Below are positions 48,641 through 61,240 of a stretch of 64,000 bases of DNA, in pieces. The translations under genes and the position numbers were made by a program. The notes under the pieces are model-generated. The model was not told the origin of the DNA. It searched no databases and worked only from the letters and a program-made list of their open reading frames with translations. Origin of the DNA: Euonymus europaeus (taxonomy: Eukaryota; Streptophyta; Magnoliopsida; Celastrales; Celastraceae); NCBI GenBank assembly GCA_963580455.1, contig OY756958.1, positions 5,964,501 to 6,028,500 on the forward strand. The letters are read 5' to 3'. Every line of letters begins with the position of its first letter. The stretch's first letter is position 1.

Positions 48641-50510
48641 GGGAAAATGATATCGGTACTATTAGGTATCCCAATGAATAATATCCCAAAACATCCCTAA
48701 TACATGTGGCATGCCTAGTCATTATTCCATTCACAAATTTCATTTTTTTGGTCACAAATACCCTTCTCTCCATTGCTGACCATTTTAAAGACACAAGCTC
48801 TCTCCCTTCTTCATTTTTGAATCAACAACCTCTCTCTCTTCTCTCTCTCTCTCTCCTCTCTCCCGTCTTTTTCTCATCTTCTCTGTGAGCATAAACAATG
48901 AGCAGATTTCATTTTTTTGGGGAAGAAGAAGAAGAAGAAGATTCGTGAGACAACAAAAAAGGAAAGCACAAAAATAAGGATTGACTTCTATTTTTCTAGA
49001 TTTTCCCTGGTTCGTTATTCAAATATTATGCTTTTTTCTGGATTTCTTGGTTCGTTCTTCGAATAGTGTGTTTTCTCTCTCTTTTTTTTTTTTCATTATT
49101 CGAATATCATGTTACTATGGGGTTTTTTTCTCCCTCGAATGAAGTCATATCTATTTGTTCAAGTGCTCTTTGAGGGGAAGACAAATAAAAAAAGATGAGG
49201 ACTGCTCTCGGTGTTATAATGGACTGGTGTGGATGTCCAATACATTGTTATGAGTGTTTAATGCACTCTCAGATCTACTTGTTTGCCTATTTTCTGAGGG
49301 GGAAGACGAAGAATACAAGATGAGGACTCTTCTAGATATTTTAATGCACTATTGTGGTGTCTAATGTTCTGTTATGGATATTTTAAGCAATGTTTTGGAT
49401 AACACACTATTTTTGGGTTTATCACATTGTTCCATAGGATTTTAATGCACTGTTTTATTTGTTTTTTGCATGATCCAACCCCAACCTTATTTTTTTAACA
49501 ACTGATGTTACTGTCATTAAGGGCAATGTTAGTATTTTTGGTACATTAATGCTGTCACATTTTGCTTAAAAAATAACAAACATTAGAACAAAGATAAATA
49601 TATTGAACAATCCTGAGAACATTGTAAAAATTATGATAGTACACAATGTAATAATGCATTGTCAGTATAAAAGGTAATGTAATAAGACATTGTCAAATGG
49701 TCAATGCAAAGTAATAAAACACTATAAAAACAAAATGTGAGATGACATTGCCATAATAAAACATAATGTAATAATATACTGTCAAATAGTCAACACAATA
49801 TGATAATGCATTGTCAAAAATAAAACACAATGTAATAGGACTCTGTCATAATAAAACGGAATGTTATAATGCACTGTCAAGGTAAAAACACAATGTAATA
49901 CCAGTGTAATAAAAAGTTAGGACGATACAATAAAGACAAAATAACTTTGTAATAAAAGCCCAGAATAATGTAATAAGACACATAATAGTGTACTAAAACT
50001 CTTTATGACACTATAATAAGGCACCCAAAACAGTGTAGTAAATAGATCAAATGTTTTAAACACTAAAAACATTATTTTCAAATAACAACGTAATAACGAA
50101 CGATCCGTTAAAAAATATTGACAATGGATCTTGTTGGAAAGAGTTTTGCATACTGATTTCAAATATGTAATTTTTTTTCTAAATCTAATATGTATTTTGA
50201 GAGATGAATCATTTTAAATTTATGTTTAACAAAAAATGAAAGCATTAAAGAGAGAGAAAGATATTTGCATGTCTTAAAAACATTTTTGGAATTGTGAATC
50301 TTTCAAAATTCTCCCGAGTTACCTTTTATTAATATTTATCAATTTTTAAAATTTTTAAATTTCAAAAACATGTGTGACTGGGACATTTTTATACCAAGAT
50401 TTTTTTTCGATCAACTTTCCATGTCACTATCCTAGTCACCATGTCCACATAGATTAGAGATATTATGGATATTACAGTGTTGGGACGTTGAGCATTTTCC
50501 AAATGTTATA
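48641..50510. mobile_element. Probable TIR element with satellite-like core
   Basis: AATATCCCAAAACATCCC with ATGTGGCATGCCTAGTCA (48679-48722) is matched by an inverted, diverged version at about 50420-50475 (the ATGTGGACATGGTGACTAGG side). Exact ends are unclear. The core has CTCTCT runs, then many copies of an ACAATGTAATAATGCATTGT-type word. No transposase. Confidence 0.4.
49590..50060. repeat. Degenerate tandem repeat, about 30-bp unit
   Basis: Units of the type AAAACACAATGTAATAATGC followed by ATTGTCAA recur at least ten times with strong variation. Confidence 0.7.
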
Positions 50511-50864
50511 CATCTCATGGCTTAAGGTCCCATGGTATCACATTTCCTATGTGGCATACTAACTGGACAAGATAACTTGGGAAATTTAAATTTATGAGAC
50601 ATATATACATATTGACCGCAAATTTGAATTTTGTGAGAGGTGTGCCAACCAAAACACCATTCTCTCACCTAAACTATTATTTTCTAAAAATAAAAAAAAT
50701 CAAAATGATTTATCCCCCAAAATAAATGTTAGATTTTAGAAGTAAAAAATTATATATTCGGAATTAGTGTGCAAAACTCTTTCTAACAAGATCCATTGTG
50801 GATATGTTTTATCAGCTCGAGCGTTATTCCATTATTTTGATATAATGAGATTGATTGTCTGTTT

Positions 50865-51120
50865 CAGAAACAATGGAATAACATATAAAACACTGGAATA
50901 AAATATATACAAGGGAATAACACACACGCAATGAAATAACATATCAAATACAATGGAATAATACGCAAAACACAATGAAATAACATACCCACAATGAAAT
51001 AACATATAAAACATAATAAAATAATACGCAAAACACAATGCAAACATACCCACAATGGAATAACATACACTCAATGAAATAACATATCAACATACCCACA
51101 ATAGAATAACATATAAATTT
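50865..51120. repeat. Degenerate tandem repeat, about 20-bp unit
   Basis: Units of the type ACAATGGAATAACATA with AATACGCAAAACACAATG recur through this stretch. They share the core ACAATGNAATAA with the array at 49.6-50.1 kb, which suggests a common origin. Confidence 0.7.
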
Positions 51121-51339
51121 TGGGCTAAAAAATTGGATTTTGAATTTTATATTCCATTGTCTTGAAACAATGGAATTCATTGTGTTTTATAAAAATATGT
51201 TGTCTGAAGTTATTTATTTCATTATTTTGAAATAAATTTTGGATTACAATGAATTATGGATAGAAATAAATTTTGAATTACAATGGAATAATACACAACA
51301 AAATGAAATAAAGGTACAGTTGATCTTTTGGGCTTGGAA

Positions 51340-51656
51340 GGTTGAGAAACTGGATATTACACCAGTCACCTCTTCGTTATTTTCATATCAATATTTTGGT
51401 TGTGCCTTGTTCCTCTCGACTCCTTTTGGGTGACTTTAGAGACTCAGACTGGTCATTGGGTTTTGATTTGTATTTGTTGTGTTTCTTTAGGCTTCTCTTG
51501 ATTATTTCAATTTGGTCACGGTTTGTCTCAATTAGTCTAGGATTGTTAGTTCTTTGTTGCAAGTTCTTGTCTTTGTAACCCCGATATTTATCCACAATAA
51601 GCAATGCTATTAATAATATTATCAAGGCACTGTCATCTTTTATCAAAAAAAAAATA
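51340..51656 (+). mobile_element. Probable LINE 3' end with poly(A)
   Basis: A T-rich 3' UTR-like stretch ends TTATCAAGGCACTGTCATC, then TTTTATCAAAAAAAAAA. This is the usual form of a plant L1 3' terminus. No coding part is recognised upstream because the satellite-like array lies there. Confidence 0.4.
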
Positions 51657-51659
51657 TTG

Positions 51660-53044
51660 ATGACATTATGATACTTAAGAGCATATATGGCTTGACTTAC
51701 ATGTAGCTCGTGGAGGTTTACAATTTGCTCATCCCCTCTATTGTTATAAGCAAATTGAGTGATTTTATAAAGATTAAATTTTTTATTCACATATGATCTT
51801 AATGATTTTCGTATAAAAACTAGACTGGCTACAACAATTCATTTGATGCACATTAGGCAAAAACGATTTGAGCTCTTCTGAGCTAAACGTAAAGAAAGTA
51901 ATAAACTGGCATACTTAAAGACATTTAATATAATTAAACATAAATAGTATGGTGCAATGCTCATGTACTTGAATACTAATCAAGAGTTCAAAAAATAAGA
52001 CCGAGCTTTATAGATTTTATAAGAGTGGCACTTGGATCCCATGTAAAATTTATTAAGATATGAGTATCTTCTGTCTACTACAAGAAGTGTTTCGTACTAC
52101 TCTTTAAGCCCAGAATGATCAATCGATCATTTAGAAGCAAATATATTTCAGTCATATCAAAGAAGACTACCTCCACAAGTTGTAGAAGTGGCTAAGCCAG
52201 TCCCAACCAAATTGTAAACATGATGTGCACATCGTTTCTGAGCCAACAAATTTTTAGTAATCATCCCAAGTCGCACTACAATCGAGCCTAGTGGACGAAA
52301 TAATGAAGAAGCTAATACCCAATGAGTTGAGACTCACTGAAGTCTTCTGGTTTTTTTTTCTTTAAATGCCCTACCATCTGAGTCATAATAAATATAAACT
52401 ATGACATAATCATTGTGAGAATCAGTCAACAATTGCATAATAAAATCAATAGTGAAATGGAAGGAAGGAATGGAAAAAAAAATCCATAACCAAATTACAC
52501 AAACGTGTTCTTGTTCTTGTTCTTGACTAAAAATATCTAGCTCTCCATCGAAGCTCTAAATTAGAGAAGAGAGAGATAAGCAGATGCATCTAAAAATAAA
52601 ATTAAAAAAAAATCTCAATCACCCGTGAAACACATGATAAGCGGCATGAAAATGAACGAAATCGCACCAGAGGTTAGAAATGAAACTAGATAAGTGTGAA
52701 CTCTTCAATCTAGGGTTGAAGCAAGCAGAAATTGGAAAGTGAAGAAGTCAAATCGCACCAAGGGTGAGAGAGGGAACTGTATAAGACGAAAACACTTAAT
52801 ATAAGGTCGATGGAAGAAGAAAATATGAAGAGAAGAATTCAATCGGCCAATACATGTATCTAGTATCATATTTAGGAATCTCGTATTAAAAAACCTAATT
52901 ATAAGTTCTTAATGAAACTTAAAACATCGAATGAGAGAAGGTAGGAAAAATGGTTGTGTTTGTATTTAATTTAATAAGAGATACTTACACATATAGATAG
53001 AACATAGCATATCCACGTGGCTATATATTGTAGGGCTTGGAAAG
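51660..53044. other. Intergenic, nothing recognised
   Basis: AT-rich. I searched both strands for conserved coding segments and found none. Confidence 0.35.
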
Positions 53045-53651
53045 TGACGTGGCAATACTTCTTATTTTTTTAGAGAAAAATAACTTTCATTAGAAGTCTC
53101 TCGGATGAGTAAAAGCTTTCGAAGGAGATACAACTCCACTGAATGGAGATAAAACCCCGCTAGATGGGGATAAATCGAATACCCACGAAAGGGATAATAT
53201 CAACCAACATAACATGTAGAAAGCTAAAAACTTGAAGAAAATCAGCTCAACAATGATAGAGAACACCCCAAAAGGGATCTGCAAAGGTTTGCTACTAGCA
53301 CTACAAATTTGAAGAAGAGCTCCTGTAAATGCCAGATCCGGTCCATAAGGTCCACCCAAAGCCAGATCTAAGGCTATAAGACCTCTAACAACCACCAAGA
53401 AAAAACTTCCCTCCAAGAGTATAGTAAATATGCACGAATCATCAACCATATCATCCCAATCCAGGAATTTATTGAAAGGGAAAGAGATAAGGAAAACAAT
53501 CATAAAAGAAAAGGTGGGAGGAGGAGGAAGGAGGGCAAAAACTTCCTCCTCCTCTTTTGGAACTGCGTGTGGCTTTGTTTATAGAGAGAGGCGAGAGAAA
53601 CGAGAGTTGGAGAGAGATGTTTGATAGGGAGAAGATGACGTGGCAACACTT
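53045..53651 (-). mobile_element. Retroposon 3' end with 16-bp target duplication
   Basis: TGACGTGGCAATACTT (53045-53060) and TGACGTGGCAACACTT (53636-53651) flank the insert with one mismatch. Next to the left copy is ATTTTTTTAG, which is poly(A) on the minus strand, preceded by CTAATGAAAGTTATTTTTCT. That is how LINE 3' ends look, so this is a 5'-truncated minus-strand insertion. It contains a 137-codon minus-strand open frame (53503-53090), hydrophobic and without a recognised domain. Confidence 0.7.
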
Positions 53652-55061
53652 GCTACAATCATATTTTTCTTTTTTGCCATTATACTATGATATGATATGA
53701 TTTTTTTTAAAACTATGATTGTATTTTGATGAGAATTACTAATTTAACAATATGTATTTTTATTCTAAATAAAAATAAAACTGAACATTAAAATTCTTGA
53801 TCATTGAATATAAACCCAAATATTTAATATATCTTTTGATACAAATCTTTTTTTTGAAGAAAAAATATATCGTTAGACTCGTAATCCCGATTAAAACTCA
53901 TAATTTTTTTTAAAAATAAATTATTGATTATTGTTGATACAATAAATCAACAATCCAAAAGTGTAGAGTTGTTCTTAATTGAACTTTTAAGAAATGGTAA
54001 AAAGGAAAAAAAAGAGCAAGAGGGTTTACGTGATTCAGCTTTGGGCCTACGTCCACAGTGCCAAAGTAAAAGTTGTTTTTTGAAAAGGTTTCATTACATT
54101 TAGAAATTTTTTGAATTCAAGCTCCAAAAGTTGGATCTCCATCCAGTGTAAGTTTTCCTCCTTCTTTTATAGTTCTTTTGGACAGTTTCGTCGGTATGTA
54201 GTGGTTGTGGATGTTTATAGTAGTTGAAGAAGTTTACTATTAGTTGTAGAATTGAACTGCTTGTGTGCAACCGCTTGGCCTTCGACGCTTTGTTGTCGCC
54301 CTCCTACTCCGACCAATTATGATCCGTTTGAGTGTGATGACCTTGTCCAATTGGACTTTAAATTTTGGTCTTACTCATTATATTGTGCCATTGATCTAAC
54401 CTCTTATGGATTCACATCATGGTCTCGGCCCATTTGTATTTAAGTTATGCGATATTTTTAACCCATACAATTATTTTTATGTATTTATATTGAGATTTGC
54501 TAGAAAGATAAAAATTTAGAGACCTCAAGTTTCCATATGCAAATGATATAATAATAATATTAATGTGGAGGGGTTCATTATTGTGTTGTAGATGATTTGA
54601 TGAAGTTTTAGAATAAATTATCATTCTCTTTTTCAAAAATAGAATTTGGAATAGCAACTACATTTTTCTTTAGATTTTATGACCAGTACTTTCCATGCAT
54701 TTTCTACGACTTATACTTTCTCTACATCACTGACAATATTTAATTTATTATAATTTCTTTTAAAAAAAATATAATTTCTTTTAAAAAAATTATAATTAAT
54801 TAGCTCTAGATAGGGCTAAGCTACAAACCAATATTACACTTGGTTCGAGTCGAGTAATTAGCCGTGCGAGTTCACCGGAAAAAAGTAAGGTAAACGTAGC
54901 TGCCAGCCTAAACATAAGGGAAACAGCGAATGTTGGTTGATGCCCCCGCCTTGGACTGCGCTCCGGTTTCTGTCCGAGAAAATTCAATTTCTTTTGATCA
55001 TGAGATTGAAGCAAAAATCCTGGGGCATGAACTTGCCAATACGCAGACATAGACACATACA
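53652..55061. other. Intergenic and upstream region of the AMBRA1-like gene
   Basis: AT-rich up to about 54800. The last 250 bases are more mixed and probably hold the promoter and leader of the gene starting at 55062. No TATA box is clear. Confidence 0.4.
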
Positions 55062-56624
55062 ATGAGAGGATCATTGTGGGAAGACGAAGCAAACGCCACG
55101 TTGACGTCGACCCCGGATCCACGCGTTCCTCCCCACGCAGCTCCTGCGAATCACAATTCTACCCACAGGTGCCAATAATTCTTCATTTCGATCCCAAATT
55201 TCCTGAATTTCAATTCTTTCTTTACGAATTATGGAATTGATTTCCGGCATGTTTCGTTTGTCTTTTCTGATTGAGATTCGATTCGAGGTTTTAAGATCAG
55301 GGTGTGACTACGGGAATTGAATGCGTACTCATTGTATGCTTTTTCCCACTGTAGTGTTTTTTTTTCTTTCCATTTGCCAATTGTTATGTAGTTATTGGCG
55401 TAGCTAGCAGCTACTGCATTGCCGATTGCAGTATTATCTTTGTTTTCTTGTGCACGGCTTTATTGAAAGTGAACTGTATTCATGTTTATTGAACAAAATT
55501 TTGCCACACAAACCCAAACGTCGATTAATATTTTGGTAAACTTTCATAAATCTGCAAAATAATTGATGACTCAGGTTCCTGCTTGACGCATGGGTTAGAA
55601 GACGTTCGCTTGTTTGTGAATCCCTATTTGACGCGAACATATTGAGGTGTTCTTGTTTGAAGCGGTTCGCATTTTTGAACCTTTAAAAACGAGGGATTGA
55701 CTATTGTATTAAATATAAAGTTACAAAAATACCCTCATAACAAAAAAAAAAAAATATACATAAACTTTTTAACCAATCCTCCCAATACATTTGTGTACCA
55801 AGCAGGGGTTCACTCTCATAAACCTCTCCCAACCTCTTCCAATCCAACATCTCTCAATCCAACCGTCACACTAAGCACAGCCTCAATTGTTATTTCAAGA
55901 AAAAGGCTTGGAGAATCTGTTATTTAAAAGAATTAATAGGATTGGCTCCTCGAACGAGAAAGGTAATTGCTTGTATGACGAGGTACACTTTATATATGCT
56001 TATTAACTTCTGCTCTATAATTTTGGCAGTGGAGGCAATGTCTACCATTTGTTGGCCCAGAGAGAGGTTGCCCCTCGAACGAAGCATTCAACTAAAAGAC
56101 AATGGGGAGAAGCTTCTAAAGAGCATATTGATTCCTTTGTGCCTAGGTTTGAAGCAGTACAAGATGCAAGGCGTGGTCTCATCTCATGGTATCTAGTTGC
56201 TTTCGTTATTGTTTCTATGTTTTCTTTGTGCACAAGCGACATTTTTTGTTGTAGTTTCCTTGTTGACGGGTTTGAATCATCAGCAGTTTGTAGTTGCTTA
56301 ACTCATTTGAGTTATTTTTTTGATTACAGGGCAGAGGCTGAATCATTACGGCATTTATCAGCCAAGTATTGCTCATTGCTGCCTCCTCCTAGGTCAACCA
56401 TTGCAGCAGCTTTCAGCCAGTGAGTTATTGTTTTTATCCTTCATTTTGCTGAAATCAAGGGTTAAAATGAGGTGTAACGTAGATTTGTGCATGCCTAGAG
56501 ATGCTTCATCTTTTAACTTTGTATTTTTTATTTACGCAGTGGAGACCATACAGTAAAGATCATTGATTGCCAAACTGGGAGCTGCTTAAAGGTATTGAGT
56601 GGACATCGGAGGACACCCTGGGTG
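55062..56624 (+). pseudogene. AMBRA1-like WD40 gene, 5' exons only
   Basis: Plant AMBRA1-like WD40 proteins are putative substrate receptors of DDB1-CUL4 ligases linked to autophagy. Exons: 55062-55168 (MRGSLWEDEANATL), 56030-56188 (GGNVYHLLAQREVAPRTKHS, then TKRQWGEASKEHIDSFVPRF), 56330-56419 (AEAESLRHLSAKYCSLLPPP) and 56540-56624 (GDHTVKIIDCQTGSCLKVLS, then GHRRTPWV). All borders are GT/AG and keep frame, giving 147 codons. At the exon 3/4 join the family's PDGKTLAST is missing, a clean 27-base in-frame loss that removes part of the first WD40 blade. A good donor GTAAGTG follows, but no further exon (VRFHP..., ...SLDHEVRLWD...) appears up to the retrotransposon. So the gene is a 5' fragment of a protein usually several hundred residues long. 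It could be real and continue beyond insertions outside this window. Confidence 0.75.
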
Positions 56625-57672
56625 GTAAGTGTACTGCGCTGTATTGTTTATAATTTTGAACTTATATAATTGTTTTCGATTGGTTGCCTGACAAACATAT
56701 TATCTAGATACTATTTGTTTCATATAAAACTAGAGATGCTATTGCCTTTTTTTTCCTTGACGAGCTGGTTTAGTTCTTATGTTAGTTGTGTAGCAAGAAT
56801 CTCTTTTATACTCTCTATTGGAACCAACATTTTGAAAATGGCATGCTAGAGAGTGATTGCTTGATGTATGAGCAGCCCATAACAAGAATGCATTTTTAGT
56901 CTTGGGATTGATGCTTGTGGCTATTGATTCCATCAACTTTACCAGTACGAACATTTTTTTTATCGTCTCAATTTCTAATGTTCTTATTTCAAATGGTTTT
57001 TACCTATAATGCTGTAAACCTTAAACAGGTTTGTTCTGGTTATTAAACTACAGTTGCTGCCTATTAATGTATTTATGTTTTCGTTGAAGATTTTACAATA
57101 AGTTACAAATCCGTGCATTTCTACTACCTCAAATGGGACTGTATGCTTCCTTACTTCCTAATGAAACTCATTCATGTTAGAATAGATGTTGATTAACTTG
57201 ACTGATTGAACATTCTTATTAAAATTTATTGGTTGACAATGAGTAGAAAAATGACCAAAAGAAGAACTACCAAAAGAGTTTTCTTTTAAGAAAAATTCTT
57301 AGGGAGTTTTTCCATGCCAAAGGTCTTATCAAGTTAGGATTGCCATTTCTTGTCTTAAGAAAGATTAAGCAAGTTGAGTCCTTTTGTTCAATAAATAAGC
57401 TGCATATAGCGTTGTATGCAACAAATTTCTCGTGTAAATTAAACACACTTAAAACTTGGTACAAATTACAAATTTGTAAATCAAAGTGGACTTGATCTCT
57501 TCTCTTGACGTATTCAACTTGAACACTGAATCCTCTGATTCTCAATTGAACGTTTCAAACAAATTCTACGAATTTGTGATAAACTTCGGTTGGATTGATC
57601 GCTAGACATAGACTTGAGACTTGAAAAACTTAGACTTTGCACTTCTGAGACTTGACTTGGACTTGAGATTTA
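56625..57672. other. Intron-like sequence after the last AMBRA1-like exon
   Basis: T-rich. No further WD40 exon found on the plus strand and no other gene recognised. Confidence 0.4.
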
Positions 57673-58050
57673 GAGGAATTCTAAGAATTCTGTATTTAGA
57701 GAACTTGAACTTCAAAGAAATTTGGGAGAGTGCTTAGAAAGTTTTATAAACTTTTTCTATCTTTAGTGGAATTCTAAGGATTCCGGATATGAAGAACTTG
57801 AACTCTAAATAAATTTGAGAGGGACTTTAGAAAGTTTTATAAACTTTTTCTCTCTCTAGAGGAATTCTAAGAATTCTAGTTATAGAGAATTTGAACTCTA
57901 AAAAGATTTGGGAGAGACTTTAGAAAGTTTTATAAACTTTTTCTCTCCCTCTAGAGGAATTCTAAGAATTCCGGATTTGAAGACTTGCACTTGAAGATAA
58001 TTTAGGAGAGTTTTCTCAAAGTTCGTAAACTTTTCTTCTCCCCCCTTTCT
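57673..58050. repeat. Tandem repeat, about 94 bp x 4
   Basis: Units start GAATTCTAAG at 57675, 57769, 57862 and 57957. Each contains AGAAAGTTTTATAAACTTTT, itself a small palindrome. Copies are diverged. Confidence 0.88.
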
Positions 58051-58929
58051 TCCAAATGAGCTTGGTATGCATATATGTAAATGGAGATATGAAATTTACT
58101 TGACATACCCTTGGCCTCAGCCCTTGACATCAAGGGTATTGTAGAGCAATCATTTGATTCTAATCATCTCTTTAATTTTATTTGAATTTGATTTTATCTT
58201 AGATTTTATCCATTCAACCAATTCAATTTGGTTTGGACTCTTCAAAATTTAATTTAGAGTCAATTTAAAACCCATCAATTTTATTTAATTGGCCACCAAT
58301 AATTTTTTGATATCTACAAGCGCATTAAATTACTGCATCCATCCCATAGTTACCAGGAACGGTTGAACCCCCCTGTCCCCTGAATTGGGACGGTCGTCCC
58401 GGAACGGGGTACGATAGCGACCTGGGACGTCCGGGAACGCGACCTGGGACGCCCAAATTGGCGTCCCAAAAATCTGACCTTGATTCAAGATAAACTCACT
58501 CGCAACTTCAATCAAGTGCAGATCCAGAACTTCTGGGGCCAAGATTTGGAATTATCGGTCCTCTTCTTGTCCACACAAGTGATATTCTCAGAAAACTTTC
58601 AAAATCGGCACAGATGGGCGTCGTAATCGGCACAGATGAGCATCGAAACCTTTTGATTTTTGGCGATTGAAATACAAAAACACACTTGGCGTGATGTGAG
58701 AGTGAATGTCTGATAGAAAAAAAAAGATAAGAAGACAAAATGATAGATGCAAGAAGCCAAGAACAGAGTTACAGAGAAGACAAGAGTTCTTGGAGCTGTG
58801 GAGTGTTGGGCGCGTTGAGAAGAGAGAGACGATGAAAAACTAAATGAGGGGTCAGCAGTAGGTGAAACTTTGCAAAGGAAAGTGGAATTTTTTAATGTTT
58901 ATCAGGAGTAGGTAAAACTTTACAATGGA
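58051..58929. other. Unassigned region with GC-rich patch
   Basis: At 58370-58475 a GC-rich patch with repeated GGGACG/CGTCCC words stands out from its AT-rich surroundings and looks like a hAT-type non-autonomous fragment, without clear ends. No coding gene recognised. Confidence 0.3.
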
Positions 58930-59421
58930 AATTAGAATTTTTTAATGTTTATCGTGTGAAACAAAATTTTGAAGTTAAACAAAATTTCTTCAATTGATAG
59001 GGAAGAATCCAGAAGCAAACCTACGAAGATGAAGGACCTACCGCAGATATTGTACAGATATTACAATATTATATGCATTAGTTAAATATAGCTTTCGATG
59101 TACAGAAATTGGAATTTTTTAATGTTTATCGTGTGAAACAAAATTTTGAAGTTAAACAAAATTTCTTCAATTGACAGGGAAGAATCCAGAAGCAAACCTA
59201 CGAAGATGAAGGACCTACCGCAGATATTGTACAGATATTACAATATTATATGCATTAGTTAAATATAGCTTTCGATGTACAGATATTGGAATTTTTTAAT
59301 GTTTATCGTGTGAAACAAAATTTTGAAGTTAAACAAAATTTCTTCAATTGATAGGGAAGAATCCAGAAGCAAACCTACGAAGATGAAGGACCTACCGCAG
59401 ATATTGTACAGATATTACAAT
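58930..59421. repeat. Tandem repeat, 177 bp x about 2.8
   Basis: Copies are aligned by ATCGTGTGAAAC at 58951, 59128 and 59305, giving an exact 177-bp period with very few differences. The third copy is cut short at about 59421. Confidence 0.92.
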
Positions 59422-59486
59422 AAATGCATTTTTCAATTATGCATTAGTTCAGAAACTCTCACTTTCTAACCCAATACACACAGACA

Positions 59487-59624
59487 CTACTCACAATTAA
59501 ACAAATCAATCACCACCCTCTTTACTACATCATCATCTTGGATATCCCTCGATGTATCTTCTATTTTTATCTCTCCAGAGTTTATTTCTTTTGTTATTCC
59601 TCCATCATGTAGAGGCACATACTC
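59487..59624 (-). pseudogene. Isolated terminal exon of unknown gene
   Basis: On the minus strand a pyrimidine-rich acceptor TTTTAATCAG precedes 45 codons starting EYVPLHDGGITKEINSGEIK and ending VVIDLFNCE before TAG. It is acidic with no recognised domain. It has the look of a last exon, but the upstream part lies where the retrotransposon LTR is now. Function unknown. Confidence 0.3.
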
Positions 59625-59790
59625 CTGATTAAAACAAAAGGAAAAAACAAGTGTAATCATTCGCAAACAAGGATGCATTACATACAAAAGACAAGACACA
59701 AAAATGAAAAACTAAATGAAATTCTTTCTATAAAACCAGTTTCACTTCTCGACGTAACCAAATCAACAAACACTTTCAGAACTGTAAAAA

Positions 59791-61221
59791 TGTTGCAAAA
59801 CTGTTCGTCACAAATTCAACCTATAAAATAAGTCGAACTCGAACAAATTTATCCTGCAAGCGCACAGATCGATGATAGTATAGATATGCAAGTACAGGTT
59901 TGCTCCCAAGAGACTGTAATTAAAATTCCAACCAAACACGTGACAAGTAAATTAAAATTCCACACAATTGGAGATTGAGTGATTCAAATCAGAAAAATTA
60001 AGAAAACAATTAAAAGATATTTTTATGAATTTTCTGGTGTTGTTAACAATTGAGAAATACCAAGACTTCGGATTCTACCGTTAATCCGTTTTAACCATGT
60101 ATTTGGAACCAAATAAATAAATGACAAATCAATTACAAAGATCCCGTACCCAAGTCGGTTTTAGCGCACTTAAGTCGAATTTTCCTAAACTCGATTACTA
60201 CCCATCTTATTGGTGTAGGTCGGATGTTCCTATATGCAATCTATCCATCTTATTGGCATAAATTAAACACAAGGAATTCATGAAGTTCTTTGGAAATAGG
60301 AATCATACGAACACATGATCTAATTAAAGAATCCTGTAAATTCGCAATTCAAGATTTCAACAAGCTTTAAACCATATGACATCTTATTGTCTATATGGCT
60401 TCATCAAATAATTCATGAGTAATTTCAATGGTTGTCAATCATAAGAAATCACACAAGAACTCAATGAACATAGAAATCCAGAATTTGTAATTATATCCAA
60501 CCATTCATAAATCCATAATCCAATACATGGCAAAACAAGATCAAGGCATCCTCCTAGTCTTGGATAAAGATTTAGCTAAACATAGAAATTAAAACAAGAG
60601 AGTGGGATGGGTAAAACATTGATACACCCTCAAGAGAGATATGGAGATGATGGACCAGCCTTCTTCTCCCTTCTCCTTCTTGCTGTAAATGAGTCCAGGA
60701 ACTTCAAAAGCTGCTGCCTCCTTTTTCCTCTTTTCTCCTCAACTCCGTCCCCTTTTCTTGCCTTGCCTTCTTGTATTTTAGGTTAACACATAACCTAAGT
60801 CAATGACAAAATTGCCCCTAGATATGGGCTGAAAAAGGCTGGCTTCATGTGGCTCTTTCAATGGGCCTAAAAGTCATGGAATTCAATTACAACTCTGCAC
60901 TTTATTTCATTTCACAGCAGACTTTGCATGCCCACAGATTCTTTAATCGTGGTCCGATATTTCTACTCTTGATATCTGCGCGAAGCTTGAGATGTCTAGT
61001 TTCCAACGCCACTAGAATCAATGAAATCGGAGTTTCACAGCTCCCGCAATGGCTAGTCAAATGTAAGTATATCAAAACTGAAGTTTTAAGCCCAAATCCA
61101 CCTTGTTTGTCAAAACCCCTACAAAAACACATATAGAGTAATTGAGAGGTAAAATAGACACACAATGATATAACATCAAAGCATTTCAAGCCAAATATAT
61201 TAACAAAATATGGACTCATCA
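59791..61221 (-). repeat. 3' LTR, about 1.43 kb
   Basis: On the minus strand it starts TGATGAGTCCATATTTTG at 61221, immediately after GGGGGAATT. I place its end at GTTTTGCAACA (59791) because that gives TG...CA ends; the true end could differ by up to 100 bases. No second LTR is in the window to compare. ORF-like stretches inside are chance. Confidence 0.65.
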
Positions 61222-61240
61222 AATTCCCCCACGCTTACAC
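61222..61240 (-). promoter_or_regulatory. Polypurine tract before the 3' LTR
   Basis: Reads AAGCGTGGGGGAATT on the minus strand, abutting the LTR TG. This is the plus-strand primer site for reverse transcription. Confidence 0.75.

Noticed and set aside
60902..61222. 106-codon minus-strand open frame in the retrotransposon
   Set aside because: It lies inside the 3' LTR directly after the polypurine tract; no domain, best explained as chance.
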